Assembly: GCA_023423675.1 (NCBI GenBank) | Contig: JAFAFD010000331.1 | Coordinates: forward strand, 1-8,546 | Source of the DNA: Pseudomonadota bacterium | Lineage (GTDB): Bacteria; Pseudomonadota; Gammaproteobacteria; Xanthomonadales; Xanthomonadaceae | Length of the DNA stretch: 8,546 nucleotides | Direction: 5' to 3' | Shown here: one piece after another, positions 5,606-8,546 of the stretch | Layout: each line of letters starts with the position of its first letter | Numbering within the stretch: position 1 is the stretch's first letter | Translations under genes and position numbers: made by a program | The notes under the pieces: generated by a model | What the model was told of the DNA's origin: nothing | Databases searched by the model: none | What the model saw: only the letters and a program-made list of their open reading frames with translations

Positions 5606-6457
5606 TCAGCGAAACACGACCGTGCGATGTCCGTTGAGCAGGATGCGGTGCTCCACATGCCGGCGCACGGCGCGCGCCAGCACCTGTGATTCGGTATCGC
5701 TGCCCAGCCGCACCAGTTCGCGCGGCGCCATCGCGTGGTCCACGCGGGCCACGTCCTGTTCGATGATCGGGCCTTCGTCCAGGTCTTCGGTCACGTAGTG
5801 CGCGGTGGCACCGATGATCTTGACCCCGCGCGCGTGCGCCTGGTGGTACGGCTGCGCGCCCTTGAAGCTGGGCAGGAAGCTGTGGTGGATGTTGATCGCG
5901 CGACCGGCCAGAGCGCGGCACAGCGTGGGCGAGAGGATCTGCATGTAGCGCGCCAGCACCACCAGGTCGATGCGCTCGCGCTCGACCAGGTCGATGATCT
6001 GCTGTTCCTGCACGGCGCGCGTGTCCGCGTTCACCGGCAGGTGGTGGAACGGCACCTGGTAGGACGCGGCCAGCGGCGCAAAATCAGCGTGGTTGGATGC
6101 CACCGCGGCGATGTCCACTTTCAGCTGGCCGCTATGGGCGCGGAACAACAGGTCGTTCAGGCAATGGCCCTGCTTGCTGACCAGCACCAGCAGGCGCGCG
6201 CGGCGGCGGCCGTCGTGCAGCTGCCAGTCCATGCCGTAGTCGGCGGCCAGCGCGGCCATCGCCGCATGCACGGTGTCCAGCGGCAGGCTGGCGTCGCGGT
6301 CGAAATGCACGCGCAGGAAGAAGCGGCCGCTCTCCTCATCGCCGAACTGCTGGGCGTCGAGGATGTTGCAGCCGTGGTCGAACAACAGCCCGGACACGCG
6401 GTAGACGATGCCGGTGCGGTCGGGGCAGGACAGGGTAAGAATGGAATCGGGGCGCAT
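5606..6457 (-). CDS. purU: Formyltetrahydrofolate deformylase
   Basis: A 283-aa cytoplasmic enzyme hydrolysing 10-formyltetrahydrofolate to tetrahydrofolate and formate. It balances the one-carbon pool and, in E. coli, supplies formate to PurT. Residues about 5-85 are an ACT domain (LSCPDRTGIVYRVSGLLFDHG), which in E. coli senses methionine and glycine. Residues about 87-283 are a formyltransferase fold with LVLVSKQGHCLNDLL, then LARYMQILSP and the active-site stretch INIHHSFLPSFKGAQPYHQA. The catalytic trio of the fold maps to Asn189, His191 and Asp227 (in LDEGP). Length matches E. coli PurU (280 aa). The start MRPDSIL is preferred; an in-frame ATG 7 codons upstream (6478) is possible, and neither has a clear Shine-Dalgarno. 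It lies 60 bases after the DUF2798-like gene and 84 bases before the hydroquinone reductase gene. Confidence 0.95.
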   Translation of the reverse strand: MRPDSILTLSCPDRTGIVYRVSGLLFDHGCNILDAQQFGDEESGRFFLRVHFDRDASLPLDTVHAAMAALAADYGMDWQLHDGRRRARLLVLVSKQGHCLNDLLFRAHSGQLKVDIAAVASNHADFAPLAASYQVPFHHLPVNADTRAVQEQQIIDLVERERIDLVVLARYMQILSPTLCRALAGRAINIHHSFLPSFKGAQPYHQAHARGVKIIGATAHYVTEDLDEGPIIEQDVARVDHAMAPRELVRLGSDTESQVLARAVRRHVEHRILLNGHRTVVFR

Positions 6458-6517
6458 CGCCCGAGTGTAGGGCAGCATCCTGCCGCGATGCACAATGCTG
6501 TCAGATGCAACCGATCT

Positions 6518-6772
6518 TCAATGCGGATGCACGGTCAAGGCCACCAGCCGCGCCACCAGCGGACGCACCAGCAGAACGCCACAGAACGCGACCGGCATGG
6601 CCATCTGGTAGGCGGCCAGCACCCGCGCCAGATAGCCGCTGCCCAGCCCGGCGTTGGCGGCGGTGATGACCAGGCACATCAGCAGCGCCATCAGGCCGGC
6701 CATGAAGAAGGCGAAGACAAACGGCGTGCTGCGGGCGTGCAGCTTCCAGCGGAGCGATCGGGGGTGAGCCAT
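6518..6772 (-). CDS. Small DUF2798-like membrane protein
   Basis: An 84-aa protein with a basic N-terminus (RSLRWKLHAR) and two hydrophobic segments, about residues 17-40 (FVFAFFMAGLMALLMCLVIT) and about 54-80, the latter containing AYQMAMPVAFCGVLLVRPLVARLVALTV. This layout, with a polar turn and a Pro-rich second helix ending in a RPLVARLV-type motif, fits the DUF2798 family of two-helix inner-membrane proteins of unknown function. A start 4 codons upstream (6784) is also possible; neither has a good ribosome binding site. It is divergent from the LysR-type gene across a 121-base gap containing a likely LysR operator, so it is a candidate target of that regulator. purU follows 60 bases downstream on the same strand. 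Confidence 0.78.
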   Translation of the reverse strand: MAHPRSLRWKLHARSTPFVFAFFMAGLMALLMCLVITAANAGLGSGYLARVLAAYQMAMPVAFCGVLLVRPLVARLVALTVHPH

Positions 6773-6838
6773 GGCACATCGCATCGAGTGAAGGGGCCGG
6801 CAGGCTAGCGGTGCGGCGGCCCGCGCACAGCCCCGCCA

Positions 6839-6859
6839 CGCTTGGCACAGACCCAAGCG
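6839..6859. promoter_or_regulatory. Likely LysR-type operator (T-N11-A palindrome)
   Basis: A perfect 7-bp inverted repeat, CGCTTGG (6839-6845) and CCAAGCG (6853-6859), around a 7-base spacer. It contains the T-N11-A core typical of LysR-type binding sites (T at 6843, A at 6855). It sits 35 bases before the LysR-type start and about 66 bases from the divergent DUF2798-like start, the classic location for autoregulation plus control of a divergent target. Confidence 0.6.
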
Positions 6860-6893
6860 ACACTTGTCCTTCCGCATGGCAAGCTGGCCGGTC

Positions 6894-7805
6894 ATGAACC
6901 TGTTGCAGCTCATCCGCAGCTTTACCCGCACCGCAGAGACCGGCAGCATTGCCGCCGCGGCCCGCCACCTTGGCATCAGCGCCACCGCCGTGGGCCAGAA
7001 CATCCACCGGCTGGAAGCCCACCTCGGCGTGCGCCTGCTCAACCGCAGCACCCGGCAGCTGGCGCTCAGCGAGGCCGGTGCGGTGTACCTGGCGCAGGTG
7101 CGGCACATCGAGGCCGACCTGGCGCGCGCGCAGGCGATGGTCACCGCCGGCGATATCGAACCGTCCGGACCGCTGCGCATCGCCAGCAGCAGCGCGTTCG
7201 GCCGCCACGTGCTGGCACCGCTGCTGCCCAGCCTGCAGCAGCGCTACCCGCAGCTGCAGCTGGAACTTCGGCTGAGCGATCGCGCCGTGCAGCACGGGCC
7301 GGAGGCGGTGGATGCCAGCATCCGCATCGGTGCGCAGCTGGAAGACGGGCTGGTGGCGCGGCCACTGGCGCGCATCCCGTTCGTGTTCTGTGCCTCGCCG
7401 GCCTACCTGGAGGCGCACGGCACGCCGGGCGATCCGGCCGCGCTGAGCGGCCATCGCGGGCTGCTGCACCGCTTCCCCACCGATGGCCGGCCGCTGCGCT
7501 GGGGCCTGCTGAAGGACGGCCAGCGGGTGGATGCGGCGCTGCCGCCGAGCATGGTCTGTGATGACATCGACGCGCTGGCCGAACTGGCCGCTGCAGGCGC
7601 GGGCATCACCCGGCTGGCTGCGTTCGTGGCCGAGCCCTATCTGCGCGATGGCCGCCTGCAGGCGGTGTTCGGCCCGGCCAGTGACTGGCAGCCGGAGCCG
7701 ATGGAGGTGTTCTTCTGCGTGAGCGACCGCCGCGATTTCACCGCGAAGATCCGCGCACTGTTCGAGCACCTGCAGGCCGGCATTGCGCCGGCCTGGCAGG
7801 TCTGA
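6894..7805 (+). CDS. LysR-type transcriptional regulator
   Basis: A 303-aa DNA-binding regulator of normal length for the family. Residues 1 to about 60 are the winged helix-turn-helix (FTRTAETGSIAAAARHLGIS, then AVGQNIHRLEAHLGVRLLNR and STRQLALSEAG). A linker helix covers about 61-90, and residues about 92-298 are the periplasmic-binding-like effector domain (PLRIASSSAFGRHVLAPLLP onward). The profile resembles the CrgA/AaeR-like branch; the effector cannot be read from sequence. Other in-frame starts exist at 6876 (ATG) and 6864 (TTG); 6894 was chosen because the helix-turn-helix then begins at the usual distance. Its neighbour on the left is divergent with a shared operator; its neighbour on the right, an OYE-family reductase, is convergent with only 3 bases between stops, so that gene is a less obvious target. 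Confidence 0.92.
   Translation: MNLLQLIRSFTRTAETGSIAAAARHLGISATAVGQNIHRLEAHLGVRLLNRSTRQLALSEAGAVYLAQVRHIEADLARAQAMVTAGDIEPSGPLRIASSSAFGRHVLAPLLPSLQQRYPQLQLELRLSDRAVQHGPEAVDASIRIGAQLEDGLVARPLARIPFVFCASPAYLEAHGTPGDPAALSGHRGLLHRFPTDGRPLRWGLLKDGQRVDAALPPSMVCDDIDALAELAAAGAGITRLAAFVAEPYLRDGRLQAVFGPASDWQPEPMEVFFCVSDRRDFTAKIRALFEHLQAGIAPAWQV
7773..7795. terminator. Perfect 9-bp hairpin at the end of the LysR-type gene
   Basis: CAGGCCGGC (7773-7781) and GCCGGCCTG (7787-7795) pair perfectly around a 5-base loop, inside the last codons of the regulator and 13 bases before the stop of the convergent reductase gene. It could end transcription from the minus-strand gene or block read-through between convergent genes. 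There is no T run, and in GC-rich DNA such stems can arise by chance. Confidence 0.35.
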
Positions 7806-7808
7806 GGC

Positions 7809-8546
7809 TCAGCGCGCGCGGAACACGTTGCGCGCTTCGCGGGGCTCGCAGCGCAGGTACTGCGGCGACGGCACCACGCTGTCGCCCAGCGCCGCAGCGG
7901 CGTGCCACGGCCAGCGCGGGTCGTACAGGATGCCGCGGGCCAGGGCGATGGCATCGGCCTGGTTGTGGCGCAGGATCGATTCGGCCTGTTCCGGCTCGGT
8001 GATCAGGCCGACCGCGATGACCGGCATGCGCAGCTTCTTGGCCTTGATGGCCGCGGCGAACGGCACCTGGTAACCCGGGCCGACGCTGATCTTCTGGCGC
8101 TCGTCGAGGCCGCCGCTGGACACGTGCAGGAAGTTGCAGCCGCGTGCATCGAGGATCTGCGCCAGCGCTTCGCTCTGCACCAGGTCCCAGCCGCCATCGA
8201 CCCAGTCGGTGGCGGAAATGCGCACGCCCACCGACACCTTGTCCGACACCGCGGCGCGCACCGCATCGAACACTTCCACCAGCAGGCGCAGGCGGTTCGG
8301 CAGCGAGCCGCCGTAGCCGTCGGTGCGGCGGTTGCTGAGCGGCGACAGGAACTGGTGCAGCAGGTAGCCGTGCGCGGCGTGGATCTCGATCAGCTCGAAG
8401 CCCAGGCGCTCGGCGCGCACCGCGCTGGCGGCGAAGGCGGCGATGACCTCGGCGATGCCGGCTTCATCCAGCGCCTCCGGTGCCGGGTCGGTGGCATGGA
8501 ACGGCACCGGCGACGGGGCGACGGTGGCCCAGCCGTTGGCATCGTC
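7809..8546 (-). CDS. Old yellow enzyme-family NADH:flavin oxidoreductase (partial, N-terminus missing)
   Basis: The C-terminal 245 residues of an FMN-dependent TIM-barrel ene-reductase of the YqjM/XenA class; the 5' end is beyond the right edge. Such enzymes use NAD(P)H to reduce activated C=C bonds and some nitro compounds or quinones. In the visible fragment IEIHAAHGYLLHQFLSP (53-69) carries the His-x-x-His-x-Tyr set that binds the substrate oxygen and acts as proton donor in YqjM (His164, His167, Tyr169). It is followed by LSNRRTDGYGGSLPNR, then VGVRISATDW, SVGPGYQVPFA, an AVGLITEPEQAE phosphate-binding stretch, ALARGILYDPRWPWHAA, and a terminal SPQYLRCEP. GTG at 8507 is not the start: the frame is open to the edge and the upstream residues (DDANGW...) are family-like. 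It is convergent with the LysR-type gene. Confidence 0.92.
   Translation of the reverse strand, partial: DDANGWATVAPSPVPFHATDPAPEALDEAGIAEVIAAFAASAVRAERLGFELIEIHAAHGYLLHQFLSPLSNRRTDGYGGSLPNRLRLLVEVFDAVRAAVSDKVSVGVRISATDWVDGGWDLVQSEALAQILDARGCNFLHVSSGGLDERQKISVGPGYQVPFAAAIKAKKLRMPVIAVGLITEPEQAESILRHNQADAIALARGILYDPRWPWHAAAALGDSVVPSPQYLRCEPREARNVFRAR

Noticed and set aside
5735..6808. A 357-codon plus-strand open frame opposite purU and the DUF2798-like gene
   Set aside because: A His/Gln/Val-rich shadow product with no recognisable motif, antisense to a complete purU.
6501..7769. A 422-codon minus-strand open frame opposite the LysR-type gene
   Set aside because: Antisense to a clear regulator; its product is compositional noise. 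The real minus-strand gene here is the short frame 6772-6518.

Overview
The window is high-GC proteobacterial DNA, most likely from Stenotrophomonas or a close relative in the Xanthomonadaceae. This rests on the strong G/C bias at third codon positions, a GTAG-type (SMAG-like) palindromic repeat near the left edge, a head-to-head pair of GGGGTC...GACCCC palindromes, and the general look of the proteins. The genus is an inference from pattern memory, not from a search.

Layout. Positions 1-157 hold a repeat and a candidate promoter. Next come two plus-strand genes for non-deamidating NAD salvage: a NadM-Nudix fusion (158-1207) and a nicotinamide phosphoribosyltransferase, NadV (1273-2682). Together they take nicotinamide plus PRPP to NMN, and NMN plus ATP to NAD+. 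A 499-base gap (2683-3181) carries two facing palindromic repeats, a strong hairpin, a full cobalamin (B12) riboswitch aptamer (about 2856-3027) and a complex expression platform (3020-3088). The riboswitch leads into queH (3182-3853), the cobalamin-independent epoxyqueuosine reductase for the last step of tRNA queuosine synthesis. The nicotinamidase gene pncA (3910-4536) follows 56 bases later on the same strand.

The right half is mostly on the minus strand. In transcription order it holds a small DUF2798-like membrane protein (6772-6518), formyltetrahydrofolate deformylase purU (6457-5606) and a glutathionyl-hydroquinone reductase of the YqjG type (5521-4550), which converges on pncA. A LysR-type regulator (6894-7805) is divergent from the DUF2798 gene. 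The 121-base gap between them contains a perfect 7-bp inverted repeat with a T-N11-A core, a likely LysR operator. The window ends in the C-terminal part of an old-yellow-enzyme reductase (minus strand, 5' end beyond the edge), convergent with the lysR gene.

Main point of interest: a B12 riboswitch in front of queH makes regulatory sense. Most bacteria finish queuosine with QueG, which needs cobalamin, and QueH does the same job without it. An aptamer that shuts off queH when B12 is plentiful would be an isozyme switch like those known for metE and class I/III ribonucleotide reductases. The close downstream pncA may be drawn into the same control, linking B12 status to nicotinamide fate. The aptamer and the gene identity are read from sequence; the direction of regulation and its reach to pncA are inferences.
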